NCBI GenBank assembly: GCA_002172675.1
Contig: NETF01000032.1
Location: 26,572-90,571, forward strand
Direction of reading: 5' to 3'
DNA from: an unicellular cyanobacterium SU3
GTDB lineage: Bacteria; Cyanobacteriota; Cyanobacteriia; Cyanobacteriales; Microcystaceae
DNA: 64,000 nucleotides
Shown: in pieces, positions 8,498-17,427 of the stretch
Position numbering within the stretch: position 1 is the stretch's first letter
How the letters are laid out: each line of letters opens with the position of its first letter
The notes under the pieces: model-generated
Databases searched by the model: none
The model's input: the letters and a program-made list of their open reading frames with translations, nothing else
What the model was told of the DNA's origin: nothing
Translations under genes and position numbers: made by a program

Positions 8498-8949
8498 TCA
8501 TATTCTTTAGTATCGTCATCATAATCCATCATCGCGGGGTCAATGAGGGTAATATCAAAGGGATCATTGCTGGGTAGGGTGGGGAATTTATCTCGTTGAC
8601 GATACTGATAAATAGCAAATACCTGAGGTCCGAAAACAATTTCATCCCCATCTTGGAGATCGTGGGATGCTTGCTTAATCTTAGTTTGATTGATTAACAA
8701 GCCATTAACACTCCGTTTCCCTTCTAGATCCCCATCAACAATGCTATAGTAACTTGAGCCATCTTCTCGAATGCGTCGATACAGGGTAGCATGATGGCGA
8801 GAGACGAACTGAGAACGAAGACGAATATCGCAATCGTGAGAACGACCTAAACTATAGGTAGGTTCTCGCAAAAGTATTTCTTGTCTGCCTTTATCATCCT
8901 CGATAATCAAGAAATGTTCTCGTTGAGGGAGTACAGATTTTTCAGCCAT
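8494..8949 (-). CDS. FHA-domain protein
   Basis: The product has 151 residues from the ATG at 8949; a TTG at 8967 would add six. The forkhead-associated phosphothreonine-binding fold is clear: YSLGRSHDCDIRL (GR strand), SRHHATL (SxxH signature), and SVNGLLINQ (NG turn), spanning about residues 15-110. A short acidic tail (DPAMMDYDDDTKEYD) follows. Such proteins read Ser/Thr kinase signals and act as adaptors; the partner is not visible here. It overlaps the convergent small gene by 4 nt. Confidence 0.9.
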   Translation of the reverse strand: MAEKSVLPQREHFLIIEDDKGRQEILLREPTYSLGRSHDCDIRLRSQFVSRHHATLYRRIREDGSSYYSIVDGDLEGKRSVNGLLINQTKIKQASHDLQDGDEIVFGPQVFAIYQYRQRDKFPTLPSNDPFDITLIDPAMMDYDDDTKEYD

Positions 8950-9097
8950 CGCTAAACCAAGTTTCAATTAAAGTGCTTACAATTATCTAAGGAAAGGGAA
9001 CCAACTCACACGATGTTAACCTTTTCTATCATGGTTGTTGATCTGTTTTGCTAAGGTTAACACCCCACTCAAAACCTTTGACCATTTTCTCATGCTT

Positions 9098-11437
9098 TTA
9101 CTGGCGAAATTGATAACGAAGGAGTAAAGAATTAGTTACCACTGTTACCGAACTAAACGCCATTAAACCAGCGGCCAGTGCAGGACTGAGGATCACCCCG
9201 AAACTGGGTAATAAAATTCCTGCAGCAATAGGAATGGCTAGTGTATTATAGCCTAAAGCCCACATTAGATTTTGACGAATTTTTCTAAATGTCCCTAAAC
9301 TAAGGTCCATAGCCGTGATGACATCGGCAAGGCGATCGCTCATTAGTACAATATCGGCGGTTTCCATGGCCACTTGGGTCGATCCTTGTAAAGATATTCC
9401 TAAATTTGCTTGGGCTAAAGCTGGTGCGTCATTAATTCCATCCCCTACCATAGCCACTGTTTTACTTTTCTGCAACTCCTCAACCATGGCTGCTTTGCCA
9501 CTGGGAGGGATTTCGGCAAATACTTGATCAATACCTAACTGAGTGGCAATGGTTTGAGCAACTTGAGGATGATCCCCCGTTAATAAGATCACTTCTAAGC
9601 CCCGTTTTTGCAATTCTGAGACAGTTTTCTTGGCATCAGGTCGAAGATTATCTTTGAGGGCTAAAACTCCTTTTATCGACCCTTCTACCCCTAAATAAAC
9701 CACCGTCTTTCCTGCTTGAGTTAACTCGTCAATTCTATTTTTTTGGTCTTTCTCAACCATTAAACCTTTTTCTTTTAACCATCCCTCATTCCCTAACCAG
9801 ACGGTTTTCCCTTCTACGATCGCTTGAACTCCTGATCCGGCTTCGGTTTGAAAATCTTCAGCTTGAAGCAAAGAGAATCCTTCTTGTTCGGCTTTTTCTA
9901 AAATGGCTAACCCTAGGGGATGATTCGCCCCACTTTCAACCGTTGCTGCTAACTGTAACAAAGATTGAGGATTCATGCCGTCAAAGGTAAAATAATCAGT
10001 GACGGTAGGATGACCCACGGTAAGGGTTCCGGTTTTATCAAAGATAACCCCTTCGAGTTGATGAACTTTTTCGAGGACATCTCCCCCTTTTATTAATAGT
10101 CCCCGTTCCGAACCGATACTGGTTCCCACTAAAATCGCTGTGGGAGTGGCCAAACCCAACGCACAAGGACAGGCCACGACTAACACAGCGATCGCTAATT
10201 TCAAACTCAATAATAATGGAGAGGTTGACCCCATGGCCATCTCCGTATGACTAGGGTTTAATACTTGGGGATATAAATTTGTTCCTATCGTGAACCAAAA
10301 GAGAAAGGTCAATGAAGCTAACCCCATCACTCCGTAAGCGAAATATCCTGCTACCGTATCTGCTAACTGTTGAATGGGGGCCTTACGAGTTTGTGCTGTT
10401 TCCACTGAAGCGATAATCTGGGCTAAGGTTGTATTTTCTCCGACTTCCGTGGTTTTGAGAGTAATGACCCCAGACTGGTTAAGGGTTCCTGCGATCGCTT
10501 TATCTCCCATTTCTTTGGCTACGGGAACGGATTCCCCTGTTACCAACGATTCATCAATGGCTGTTTTTCCTTTAACAATCTCCCCATCAATGGGTATTTT
10601 TTCCCCTGGCAAGACTTTGACATATTCTCCAACTCGAACTTGTTCGACAGGAATTTCTATGCTAGAACTATCTTCAGAAAAGGGATCACCTACCAATCGG
10701 GCCATGGTTGGTTGTAAGGCCATTAATGCTTCTAAAGCCGAAGAAGCACGGTTTCTGGCTTGTTTTTCGAGGGTGCGGCCCAGAAGAATAAACCCTAACA
10801 ACATCACCGGTTCATCAAAAAAGCATTCCCAACCCAAACTAGGAACAAGAAAGGCCACACAGCTAGTAATGTAAGCACTGAGGGTTCCTAAACCCACTAA
10901 CGTATTCATGTTAGCCATCCCGTGGGATAATCCTCGCCAACCATCAATAATAATCTCTCGGCCAGGAATTAATAAGGCTAAAGTTGCTAGTCCCCAATGA
11001 AACCATAAATTACTAATAATCGGTATTGTCGGCCCGCCAAAATGTTCTAAATGGCCTAATGTTGAAAATATTAATAAAATGGTTGCGGTAATCAGATTAA
11101 TTTTTTGTTGTTTTGCTTCTTCTTCTCGTCGCTGACTTTGATTAAGATGAACTTGCTGAGGGGTTAAAGTTTGTGCGCTACGAATATCTGAAGGAAAGCC
11201 TATTTTTGTTAATTTTTCGGCTAAAGTGTCGGGTTTAACTGTTTCGGGTTCATAGTCAATGACAGCTACTTCTGTTATTAAATTAACGCAAGCAGAAAGG
11301 ACTCCAGACTGTTGAGTCAGTTGTCTTTCTACTGCACTCACACAACCTGCACATTTCATCCCTTGTACATCTAGGGTAACGGTTTCTACGGAGGGTTGAG
11401 AGGTTTTTGATTCTGGTTTTGAAGAGAGTTGTATCAT
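9098..11437 (-). CDS. Copper-type P1B ATPase (CtaA/PacS/CopA family)
   Basis: This 779-residue membrane pump has one N-terminal heavy-metal domain with GMKCAGC (residues 26-32), several membrane helices from about residue 115, the TGES actuator loop, CPC in the transport helix (about residues 423-425), DKTGT phosphorylation site (about 466), the HPLG nucleotide-binding motif, and GDGINDAP before the last two helices. CPC together with GMxCxxC indicates Cu(I). In cyanobacteria CtaA brings copper into the cell and PacS into the thylakoid for plastocyanin and cytochrome oxidase. Sequence alone does not let me choose between them. It is a single-gene unit; no copper regulator lies next to it. Confidence 0.93.
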   Translation of the reverse strand: MIQLSSKPESKTSQPSVETVTLDVQGMKCAGCVSAVERQLTQQSGVLSACVNLITEVAVIDYEPETVKPDTLAEKLTKIGFPSDIRSAQTLTPQQVHLNQSQRREEEAKQQKINLITATILLIFSTLGHLEHFGGPTIPIISNLWFHWGLATLALLIPGREIIIDGWRGLSHGMANMNTLVGLGTLSAYITSCVAFLVPSLGWECFFDEPVMLLGFILLGRTLEKQARNRASSALEALMALQPTMARLVGDPFSEDSSSIEIPVEQVRVGEYVKVLPGEKIPIDGEIVKGKTAIDESLVTGESVPVAKEMGDKAIAGTLNQSGVITLKTTEVGENTTLAQIIASVETAQTRKAPIQQLADTVAGYFAYGVMGLASLTFLFWFTIGTNLYPQVLNPSHTEMAMGSTSPLLLSLKLAIAVLVVACPCALGLATPTAILVGTSIGSERGLLIKGGDVLEKVHQLEGVIFDKTGTLTVGHPTVTDYFTFDGMNPQSLLQLAATVESGANHPLGLAILEKAEQEGFSLLQAEDFQTEAGSGVQAIVEGKTVWLGNEGWLKEKGLMVEKDQKNRIDELTQAGKTVVYLGVEGSIKGVLALKDNLRPDAKKTVSELQKRGLEVILLTGDHPQVAQTIATQLGIDQVFAEIPPSGKAAMVEELQKSKTVAMVGDGINDAPALAQANLGISLQGSTQVAMETADIVLMSDRLADVITAMDLSLGTFRKIRQNLMWALGYNTLAIPIAAGILLPSFGVILSPALAAGLMAFSSVTVVTNSLLLRYQFRQ

Positions 11438-11794
11438 ATTTGACTATCATCGGCGATCAGTATGTTTGGCTGATCCATTAGTATTGTTTCTTCAATTCTA
11501 GGGTAACGATAAATTTTCAACTCTCAGTAAGCCTGAAATTTATGTTTTCCTTATATTTTGCATCTGAGAACAATTAAATTAATACTTATCAATTTAAGTT
11601 AACTTTCAATTCGCTACAAAGATAATTGAATTGAAGTAGGGTAAGCATTGCCCGCTTTACTATAATATTGAGAAAGAGTTATTTACCATAATTGTTTTAT
11701 TTTTTATTTTATAAGAAAGGGAAGATACTTGTTAAATATCTTCCCTTTCTTATTAATTCAACCGTTTTTTGTGACTATAAAAAAGAATTAAAGC
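11438..11794. other. Intergenic region between desB and the copper ATPase
   Basis: These 357 nt carry the upstream region of the copper ATPase (right side of its start) and the downstream hairpin of desB at 11713-11751. The remainder is AT-rich, and no gene or known operator was recognised. Confidence 0.6.
11713..11751 (-). terminator. Strong hairpin downstream of desB
   Basis: A 15-bp perfect stem (AAGAAAGGGAAGATA/TATCTTCCCTTTCTT) with a 9-nt loop sits about 45 nt past the desB stop. In the desB direction no clean T run follows, so it may instead stabilise the mRNA 3' end or act on both strands. Confidence 0.5.
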
Positions 11795-12844
11795 TTAAAA
11801 CTTTCTAGATTCACAATAAACTTTACCCCCTTCATCAGGAACTACATGACAAATATTGTAACCCCGAATAAACGCCTCTAAAATGGAGTAATCTGACTTA
11901 CGATAATACTCTCCTAAAACAGGTTTAATGGCTTCTGTTGCCGTTTTTAAATGATAGTGAGGCATGGTTAAAAAGATATGATGAGCAACATGAGTTCCAA
12001 TATTATGATGGATATCATTGATAAATCCATAATCATGATCTACCGTAGATAATGCGCCTTTCAAGAAATACCAATCTTTGCCACGATACCAAGGAACATC
12101 AGGATCAGTATGATGTAAAAAGGTCACTAAATCTAACCACATCACAAAAACAATATAAGGACCTAGATAGTATTTAAGTAACCATAAAAAGCCAAATTGA
12201 TAGGTTAAAAATCCTAATAAACCTACCATTAAAGTCCAACAAATGGTACTGGTTAAAATATCCCATTTTTCAGACGGACGAAAGAGATCACTCTTAGGAT
12301 CAAAATGACTGCCTTTTCTTCCAGGAGAACGCTTAAATAAATAAAGAGGATACAAGAATAAGATCAGTTTAAAACGGGCAAACTTTTCTATCCATCCCAT
12401 CTCATTATATTTAGATTCTGTGATAGGATACCAACTTTCATCTGTATCAATATTACCGGTATTTTTATGATGAGTGCGATGACTAATACGCCAACCATGA
12501 AACGGCACTAAAATGGGCGTATGAGACAGATGACCAATGAGATTATTTAACCATTTGTAGCGAGAAAAAGAACCATGACCACAATCATGTCCAACGACAA
12601 ATAAAGCCCAAAACATGGTTCCTTGCATGACCCAAAAAATCGGCCAAAAAAACCAAGAATCTAATGAATACGCGATCGCATAGAGAACACAAACGACAAA
12701 AACATCCCAAAAAAAATAAGCCAGGGATTTAATGGCAGATGATTCAAAACAATGGGGAGGAATAGCTTCTCTAATATCTTGTAACGTAAAAGGAAGGTCG
12801 ACCACTTTTGGTTCTGGTCGCTTCACAGTCATGGGTTGCTGCAT
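11795..12844 (-). CDS. desB: Acyl-lipid omega-3 (delta-15) fatty acid desaturase
   Basis: The product has 349 residues with the three histidine boxes of membrane desaturases: HDCGH (about residue 86), HRTHH (about 121) and HVAHH (about 286), and four or more hydrophobic segments between them. HDCGHGSFS and the PFHGWRISHRTHH stretch match the omega-3 type that makes alpha-linolenic acyl chains in membrane lipids. Such genes are typically cold-induced to keep membranes fluid. The enzyme takes electrons from ferredoxin. A GGAGATC ribosome-binding stretch lies just upstream of the ATG. It is a single-gene unit followed by a strong hairpin. Confidence 0.9.
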   Translation of the reverse strand: MQQPMTVKRPEPKVVDLPFTLQDIREAIPPHCFESSAIKSLAYFFWDVFVVCVLYAIAYSLDSWFFWPIFWVMQGTMFWALFVVGHDCGHGSFSRYKWLNNLIGHLSHTPILVPFHGWRISHRTHHKNTGNIDTDESWYPITESKYNEMGWIEKFARFKLILFLYPLYLFKRSPGRKGSHFDPKSDLFRPSEKWDILTSTICWTLMVGLLGFLTYQFGFLWLLKYYLGPYIVFVMWLDLVTFLHHTDPDVPWYRGKDWYFLKGALSTVDHDYGFINDIHHNIGTHVAHHIFLTMPHYHLKTATEAIKPVLGEYYRKSDYSILEAFIRGYNICHVVPDEGGKVYCESRKF

Positions 12845-13004
12845 TCGCTGTTGGATCTCCTTATTTAAAGCTTGTGTACAGAAAAACTTAATTTTTCTTA
12901 ATCTTACCTATTATACTATTAGCAGTTGACATACTCTACTGTTACAAGTTACTACCTCGAGAAGATTTGTTTTATATAGCGTTGGAATCAATTTTTCCAA
13001 TTTA

Positions 13005-13037
13005 AAAAATTAAAGGGCGCAAAACTTGCGCCCTTTA
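13005..13037 (-). terminator. Rho-independent terminator for the RHH gene
   Basis: A 12-bp perfect stem (TAAAGGGCGCAA/TTGCGCCCTTTA, loop AAC) at 13011-13037 is followed on the minus strand by ATTTTTT. Confidence 0.8.
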
Positions 13038-13083
13038 TGGCTTGTGGACTGTTTATCGAAACGACAACAAAAGTCACTATCCT

Positions 13084-13335
13084 TTAATCGTTCCATTCTC
13101 CTCGTGGTGGTAATGGAGGATTTCGACGAAACGTACGGGTTAAATCATCATCTCTGTTTCGTTCTCCATTTAACCACTGTTTAATCGCTGTTTCAATAAT
13201 GCGACTAGGGTCATTTGTCAGGTGTTGGAGTTGTTCGAGGACTTCTGCATCAAGGTTAATAGAGATTTCTACTTTATCAGCGTTTCGCTGCGTAGAGGTC
13301 GCATTATCGTTCATAGGTTTCTTCCAATCTTCCAT
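13084..13335 (-). CDS. Ribbon-helix-helix (CopG/antitoxin-like) protein without an adjacent toxin
   Basis: The product has 83 residues. VEISINLDAEVLEQLQHLTNDPSRIIETAIKQWL (about residues 22-55) fits a ribbon-helix-helix DNA-binding fold with a beta strand followed by two helices; the Arg/Pro-rich tail (TRTFRRNPPLPPRGEW) is unstructured. An internal ATG at 13314 is a possible true start. Such proteins are usually antitoxins or small repressors. No toxin ORF lies within 100 nt on either side, so it is an orphan antitoxin or a stand-alone regulator. A good terminator follows. Confidence 0.7.
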   Translation of the reverse strand: MEDWKKPMNDNATSTQRNADKVEISINLDAEVLEQLQHLTNDPSRIIETAIKQWLNGERNRDDDLTRTFRRNPPLPPRGEWND

Positions 13336-13452
13336 TTCCTATTGTACAAGTAAGGGAATTGCTTTAGGTTTTTGAGCATTAAAATTTGTGACATTTCACA
13401 GAAAGAACTCAATCTAGCTTACTTGGAGATTTTTCTCGGCATTTGCCTTGAA

Positions 13453-13695
13453 TTATGGGCGTTCGATTAACTGTTTCCGATTTCCTTTAACCCGTTCTTC
13501 CATATCCTCCACTTGAGCATCTCGTTGCTTACTGGGTTTCTCAAAGTCAGTATTTGGGGTAAAACTTAAGAAAATGTTGTTAACGTGGGTACGGACATTT
13601 TTGCTGACGGTACTTAGGGGTTTGGGTAAAAAACTGTCCCCAACAGCAACGAAAATTAACCCTAATACTAAGATGATCGATCCTAATGGTTTCAT
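13453..13695 (-). CDS. Small single-helix membrane protein, function unknown
   Basis: The product has 80 residues. The N-terminal segment IILVLGLIFVAVGDSFLP (residues 7-24) is a membrane helix or uncleaved signal. The remainder is polar with a charged C-terminus (EDMEERVKGNRKQLIERP). I do not recognise the family, though the layout resembles small cyanobacterial envelope proteins. The gene is divergent from psbZ with about 320 nt between starts. Confidence 0.65.
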   Translation of the reverse strand: MKPLGSIILVLGLIFVAVGDSFLPKPLSTVSKNVRTHVNNIFLSFTPNTDFEKPSKQRDAQVEDMEERVKGNRKQLIERP

Positions 13696-13773
13696 ATTTC
13701 TACTTCACGGAGTCACAAATCTGATAACATTAGTATTCCCTAAATGCTATTCATATTAGACATTGGTAGTTAA

Positions 13774-13805
13774 GTCAGGAGTCTCCGAGTCTCCGAGTCA
13801 GGAGA
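13774..13805 (+). repeat. Short tandem repeat of an 8-nt unit
   Basis: GTCAGGAGTCTCCGAG followed by TCTCCGAGTCAGGAG contains two copies of AGTCTCCG and an outer GTCAGGAG pair. It is a low-complexity filler of the kind common between cyanobacterial genes, not a CRISPR. Confidence 0.6.
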
Positions 13806-13865
13806 GGCGATAAATCTGCAATTGTTAAATTGTCATTCACAGGAACGATGAATCTAAAACTTATA

Positions 13866-13891
13866 AACCCCCCATATTATTTTGGGGGGTT
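13866..13891. promoter_or_regulatory. G/C-run stem-loop upstream of psbZ
   Basis: AACCCCCC and GGGGGGTT form an 8-bp stem around a short AT loop, roughly 130 nt before the psbZ ATG, between two divergent genes. It could be a 5' leader structure or a terminator of an unseen small transcript. The rest of the 13696-14018 gap holds the tandem repeat and nothing else I recognise. Confidence 0.45.
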
Positions 13892-14018
13892 ACTTATTGC
13901 CAAAAGTTCGGGGTAGACAGATAATAAAGCTAATTTTGAGCAAAAAATCTGATAGGTGGATCTCAGTATTCGCTATCAATTCATCTTTTTTTAGGAGAAC
14001 TCCAGGAAAAATCTGATT

Positions 14019-14207
14019 ATGTCTATTATCTTCCAACTTGTCTTAACTGCCCTTGTTTTCTTTTCCTTTGTCATGGTGGTTGCCGTTCCCGTCGCTTATG
14101 CTTCTCCCCAAAACTGGGACCAGTCTAAGCCTTTATTGTACGTTGGGTCTGCCATTTGGATCGGTTTAGTGTTGTTAGTGGCTGTTTTAAACTTCCTAGT
14201 AGTTTAA
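14019..14207 (+). CDS. psbZ: Photosystem II protein PsbZ (Ycf9)
   Basis: The product has 62 residues with two membrane helices (about 3-26 and 40-60), starting [20 protein letters not shown] and having the conserved [15 protein letters not shown] lumenal or stromal loop. Length and sequence fit PsbZ, a small thylakoid subunit at the photosystem II core edge that affects antenna coupling and dimer packing. AGGAGAA lies about 20 nt upstream of the ATG and a CCAGGAAAA stretch nearer. A strong terminator follows at once, so it is probably a monocistron, with ribH starting independently or by read-through. Confidence 0.95.
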   Translation: MSIIFQLVLTALVFFSFVMVVAVPVAYASPQNWDQSKPLLYVGSAIWIGLVLLVAVLNFLVV

Positions 14208-14228
14208 TAATTATCCCACAGCATCACG

Positions 14229-14266
14229 CCCCATCTTTAGCTATGCTTAGAGGTGGGGATTTTTTT
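14229..14266 (+). terminator. Rho-independent terminator of psbZ
   Basis: CCCCATCTTTAGC pairs with GCTTAGAGGTGGGG (one bulged base) and is followed by seven T residues. Confidence 0.9.
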
Positions 14267-14289
14267 GTAGAACATTAAAAGCTAAGATT

Positions 14290-14841
14290 ATGACCATTTT
14301 TGAGGGAACCTTTACCCAAGATCCATCCGCTTTACGTTTTGCCATCGTTATCGGTCGTTTTAATGATTTAGTAACCGATAAACTCTTAGGGGGGTGTCAA
14401 GACTGTTTAAAGCGTCATGGCATTGATGTTAACCCCCACGGAACTCAAGTGGACTATATCTGGGTTCCTGGTAGTTTTGAAGTTCCGTTAGTCGCCCGTC
14501 AATTAGCCTTATCGGGCAATTATGATGCTATTATCTGTTTAGGGGCAATTATTCGTGGCCATACCCCCCATTTCGATTATGTGGCAGCAGAAGCAGCGAA
14601 AGGGATCGCGGCCGTTGGCTTTCAAACAGGAACCCCGGTGGTGTTCGGTATTTTAACCACCGATACCATGCAGCAAGCATTAGAAAGGGCTGGTATTAAG
14701 AGTAATTTAGGCTGGAATTATGCCCTAAATGCCTTAGAAATGGCCAGTTTAATGGGTCAATTACGAGGCGAAGTCAAACCGAATAATTCTCAAGCGTCTT
14801 TACCAGTGTCTCAAATGAAAAACCCGATGATTTCAGAATAA
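14290..14841 (+). CDS. ribH: 6,7-dimethyl-8-ribityllumazine synthase
   Basis: The product has 183 residues and catalyses the penultimate step of riboflavin synthesis, condensing the ribityl-pyrimidine with dihydroxybutanone phosphate. Visible family motifs are FAIVIGRFN near the start, [28 protein letters not shown] and [20 protein letters not shown] (catalytic His in [10 protein letters not shown]). It has an extra, polar, low-conservation tail of about 25 residues after the enzyme fold. The next gene starts 36 nt later on the same strand. Confidence 0.95.
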   Translation: MTIFEGTFTQDPSALRFAIVIGRFNDLVTDKLLGGCQDCLKRHGIDVNPHGTQVDYIWVPGSFEVPLVARQLALSGNYDAIICLGAIIRGHTPHFDYVAAEAAKGIAAVGFQTGTPVVFGILTTDTMQQALERAGIKSNLGWNYALNALEMASLMGQLRGEVKPNNSQASLPVSQMKNPMISE

Positions 14842-14877
14842 ACTGGGTTCGGAGTTCATGGTTCGGGGTAACATTGT

Positions 14878-15378
14878 ATGTCAGATTTATATGTTTCTTG
14901 GGAAGAGTATCACCAGCATATTGAAACGTTAGCAGTGAAAATTTATCAATCTCAATGGCAATTTGATCAAATTGTTTGTATTGCTAAAGGAGGGTTAAGA
15001 GTTGGGGATATTCTCAGTCGTCTTTATGATATTCCCTTGGCGATCTCTGCTGCTTCTTCTTATGGGGGAAAAGATAACCGTTCCCGTGAAGAACTTACCA
15101 TTGGCGAACATTTAGCCATGACGAATGGAACATTAGGATCTCGTATTTTATTAGTAGATGATTTGGTAGATTCTGGGGTAAGCTTACAAGCAGTCTCTCA
15201 ATGGTTACATGATTATTCTTCCCATCTTCAAGAACTCCGTACCGCCGTAATATGGTATAAAAGTTGTTCTCAGTTTCAACCAGATTATTATGTAGAATAT
15301 TTATCGAATAATCCCTGGATTCATCAACCTTTTGAACGCTATGAAACCATCAATCTAAAAGACTTATCTTCATCCTAA
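14878..15378 (+). CDS. Phosphoribosyltransferase (type I PRTase fold)
   Basis: The product has 166 residues with the PRPP-binding loop ILLVDDLVDSGVSL (about residues 100-113) and an early KGGLRVGD loop. This layout resembles xanthine-guanine or hypoxanthine phosphoribosyltransferases, which salvage purine bases in the cytoplasm; the exact base cannot be told. It has the short hood (YYVEYLSNNPWIHQPFE) seen in that group. It lies behind ribH and may share its transcript. Confidence 0.85.
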   Translation: MSDLYVSWEEYHQHIETLAVKIYQSQWQFDQIVCIAKGGLRVGDILSRLYDIPLAISAASSYGGKDNRSREELTIGEHLAMTNGTLGSRILLVDDLVDSGVSLQAVSQWLHDYSSHLQELRTAVIWYKSCSQFQPDYYVEYLSNNPWIHQPFERYETINLKDLSSS

Positions 15379-15486
15379 GTTTTAAGTCAGTGATTAAGAT
15401 TTATTGTCTGTCTTAAAGCTTTACTGCCAACCCAAATCCTAAAAAATATGTCATACTAATTGGTAAGATGCAATTCAACGTTAATC

Positions 15487-15603
15487 ATGAAAAAAATTGA
15501 TATTTTTGTAATCATTCTTAACATTGTATTGTTGAGTTGCCTGTTACTACTGATCAAAATCATTTACCGTAAAATTATTGTCAAAAATTACAGTGAAAAG
15601 TAA
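15487..15603 (+). CDS. Candidate 38-residue single-helix membrane protein
   Basis: An ATG-started frame encodes KKIDIFVIILNIVLLSCLLLLIKIIYRK plus a short basic tail: one strong membrane helix with positive C-terminal residues. It overlaps the start of the metal-sensor gene by 11 nt, which could couple their translation. No good Shine-Dalgarno is seen, and AT-rich DNA makes hydrophobic chance ORFs likely, so this is only a candidate. I do not match it to a known small photosystem or NDH subunit. Confidence 0.35.
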   Translation: MKKIDIFVIILNIVLLSCLLLLIKIIYRKIIVKNYSEK

Positions 15604-15943
15604 AGCATTGACTCAAACTAAAATAGAACCAACCCATACCCATAGTCACGGTAACGGAACCCCCCATAAGCACGTTCATAGTGAGGCTTCTTTAAAACAA
15701 ATTATAAACCGTCTATCTCGCATTGAAGGACATATTCGGGGCGTAAAAACAATGGTTTCAGAAAGTCGTCCTTGTCCCGAAGTTTTGATTCAATTAGCTG
15801 CAGTTAGAGGAGCAATTGATCGGGTATCTCGTCTTATTTTAGACGAACATTTGAATGAATGTGTTGCCCGTGCTGCTAAAGAAGGTAACATAGAAGAGGA
15901 ATTAGAAGAATTAAAAGCAGCTTTAGATCGATTTTTGCCCTAG
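15593..15943 (+). CDS. CsoR/RcnR-family metal-sensing repressor (InrS-like)
   Basis: The all-helical DUF156 fold has SRIEGHIRGVKTMV, then C in SRPCPEVL, and H and C in LDEHLNECV. This Cys-His-Cys set fits the CsoR/InrS branch. The N-terminus is His-rich (THTHSHGNGTPHKHVH), as in the nickel sensor InrS of Synechocystis. These proteins release DNA when metal binds, de-repressing an exporter; no exporter lies beside this gene. The GTG at 15593 is one possible start and a TTG at 15578 another; both lie inside a small upstream frame. Confidence 0.85.
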   Translation: MKSKALTQTKIEPTHTHSHGNGTPHKHVHSEASLKQIINRLSRIEGHIRGVKTMVSESRPCPEVLIQLAAVRGAIDRVSRLILDEHLNECVARAAKEGNIEEELEELKAALDRFLP

Positions 15944-15980
15944 AGAAATTATGAGAAGCTTTGTTAGTTAATAGTTAGGG

Positions 15981-16826
15981 ATGAATAATAATCTATTAGC
16001 CAGTAAAACCCTTCCTCTTTATAATAAAAGAATTTTAATAACAGCACCTCGTAATTATATTTCCCGTTTTGCAACTGAAATCATTAATTATGGGGGACTT
16101 CCTATTATTATGCCTACCATTGAAACTTGTTATTTATCTTCCTATGAAAAATTAGATTACTGTTTAAAAAATATTACTCAATTTAATTATATTGCTTTTA
16201 CCAGTCGCAACGGAATTAATGGGGTTATCAGTCGCATAGAAACTTTAAATATTCCCTTATCTTGTTTCGATAACTGTCAATTAATTGCTATTGGAAAAGA
16301 TGCCGAAAGATTAGAAGAAATGGGCTTAAATGTTGCTATCATTCCAGAGGAACCTAGTCCCCAAGGTATTGTATCAGAACTCGCTAAAATTCCTAACATT
16401 GAGCAACAAAGTATCTTAGTGCCTATTCCTCAAGTTATGGGTATTTCTGAACCTGATATTATTCCTAATTTTATCACAGCATTGGAAACATTAGGCATGA
16501 AAATAACTCCCGTTTATGCTTATAAAACTCGATGTTTAGAGGCTTCTTTATATAATATTGAAATTGAGTTAATTAAACAGGGACAAATTGATGTTATTGC
16601 TTTTAGTAGTACCGCAGAAATAGAAAGTTTTTTGCAATTAGTCCAAAATACTCAACTCTCTAAAAAATGTTTAATTGCTTGTTTTGGTCCTTACACAGCA
16701 GGTAATGCTAAAAAATTAGGATTAACCGTTGATATTGTTGGGAAAGACTATCATTCCTTTACGGGATTCGTTGAAACGATGGCCGACTATTTAACCGACT
16801 CTAATAGTTCGGAAATCTACGCCTAA
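15981..16826 (+). CDS. hemD: Uroporphyrinogen-III synthase (HemD)
   Basis: The product has 281 residues with two similar alpha/beta domains. The first holds KRILITAPRNYISRFATEI and YIAFTSRNGINGV; the second holds IDVIAFSSTAEIESFLQLV and CLIACFGPYTAGNAKKLGL. These are the low-identity hallmarks of HemD, which closes hydroxymethylbilane to uroporphyrinogen III for heme, chlorophyll, phycobilins and cobalamin. It starts 37 nt after the metal sensor. It has no signal or membrane segment. Confidence 0.85.
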   Translation: MNNNLLASKTLPLYNKRILITAPRNYISRFATEIINYGGLPIIMPTIETCYLSSYEKLDYCLKNITQFNYIAFTSRNGINGVISRIETLNIPLSCFDNCQLIAIGKDAERLEEMGLNVAIIPEEPSPQGIVSELAKIPNIEQQSILVPIPQVMGISEPDIIPNFITALETLGMKITPVYAYKTRCLEASLYNIEIELIKQGQIDVIAFSSTAEIESFLQLVQNTQLSKKCLIACFGPYTAGNAKKLGLTVDIVGKDYHSFTGFVETMADYLTDSNSSEIYA

Positions 16827-16945
16827 ACAGTGTTTAAAACCGAAATAGTATAAAGAAAACATGAGCTAATATAGACAGTGAAGAGAGACAAAACCAGTCA
16901 AACTTCACAAGATAAGAGAAAGTTCTAAATCGGAGGTTAATATAT

Positions 16946-17392
16946 ATGGCACTTGTACGTTGGGAACCTTTCAGAGAAATTGACTCTCTACAAAAAGAAA
17001 TGAATCGTTTATTCGATAGTTTCTCTCCCAGTGGTTTAAGTAACGGTGACTTCAATAAATTATCCTTCGTTCCTGCAGCAGAAATGAACGAAACAGAAGA
17101 AGCAATCGACCTTAAACTAGAAATTCCTGGGTTAGAAGCAAAAGATTTAGACGTTGAAGTTCAAGCGGACTCTGTTAGCATTAAAGGAGAACGGAAATCA
17201 GAAGAAAAAACCGAAGAAAACGGTACAACCCGAACTGAATTTCGTTATGGTAAATTCCATCGAGTCATTCCTTTACCTAGCCGAGTACAAAACAACAATG
17301 TAACGGCAGACTATAAAGATGGTATCCTTCATCTAAATCTGCCTAAAGCAGAAGAAGAACGCAATAAAGTCGTGAAAGTCAATATTGGATAA
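16946..17392 (+). CDS. hspA: Small heat-shock protein, Hsp20 / alpha-crystallin family
   Basis: The product has 148 residues. It starts MALVRWEPFREIDSLQKEMN, the typical cyanobacterial Hsp17/HspA N-terminus, followed by an alpha-crystallin domain (about 40-140) with the conserved DGILHLNLPKAE and terminal KVVKVNIG. These ATP-independent holdases protect membranes and thylakoid proteins during heat stress. A strong GGAGG lies 9 nt before the ATG. No CIRCE inverted repeat is present upstream. Leader RNA thermometers are known for cyanobacterial hsp17 genes, but I see no convincing anti-SD pairing here. Confidence 0.95.
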   Translation: MALVRWEPFREIDSLQKEMNRLFDSFSPSGLSNGDFNKLSFVPAAEMNETEEAIDLKLEIPGLEAKDLDVEVQADSVSIKGERKSEEKTEENGTTRTEFRYGKFHRVIPLPSRVQNNNVTADYKDGILHLNLPKAEEERNKVVKVNIG

Positions 17393-17401
17393 ACTCACTA
17401 G

Positions 17402-17423
17402 GGGTCAACACAGTTGACCCTTT
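17402..17423 (+). terminator. Terminator of hspA
   Basis: An 8-bp perfect stem GGGTCAAC/GTTGACCC with an ACA loop is followed by TTTAACTTT. It lies between hspA and a convergent SDR gene and may serve both. Confidence 0.75.
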
Positions 17424-17427
17424 AACT

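Noticed and set aside
10374..10874. 166-residue plus-strand frame
   Set aside because: It is a shadow inside the copper ATPase; the minus-strand product is unmistakable.
13774..13805. CRISPR-like tandem repeat
   Set aside because: The unit is only about 8 nt, without spacers, and no cas genes are in the window.
16900..16946. RNA thermometer or CIRCE element before hspA
   Set aside because: No CIRCE inverted repeat and no convincing pairing to the GGAGG were found, so it was not claimed.
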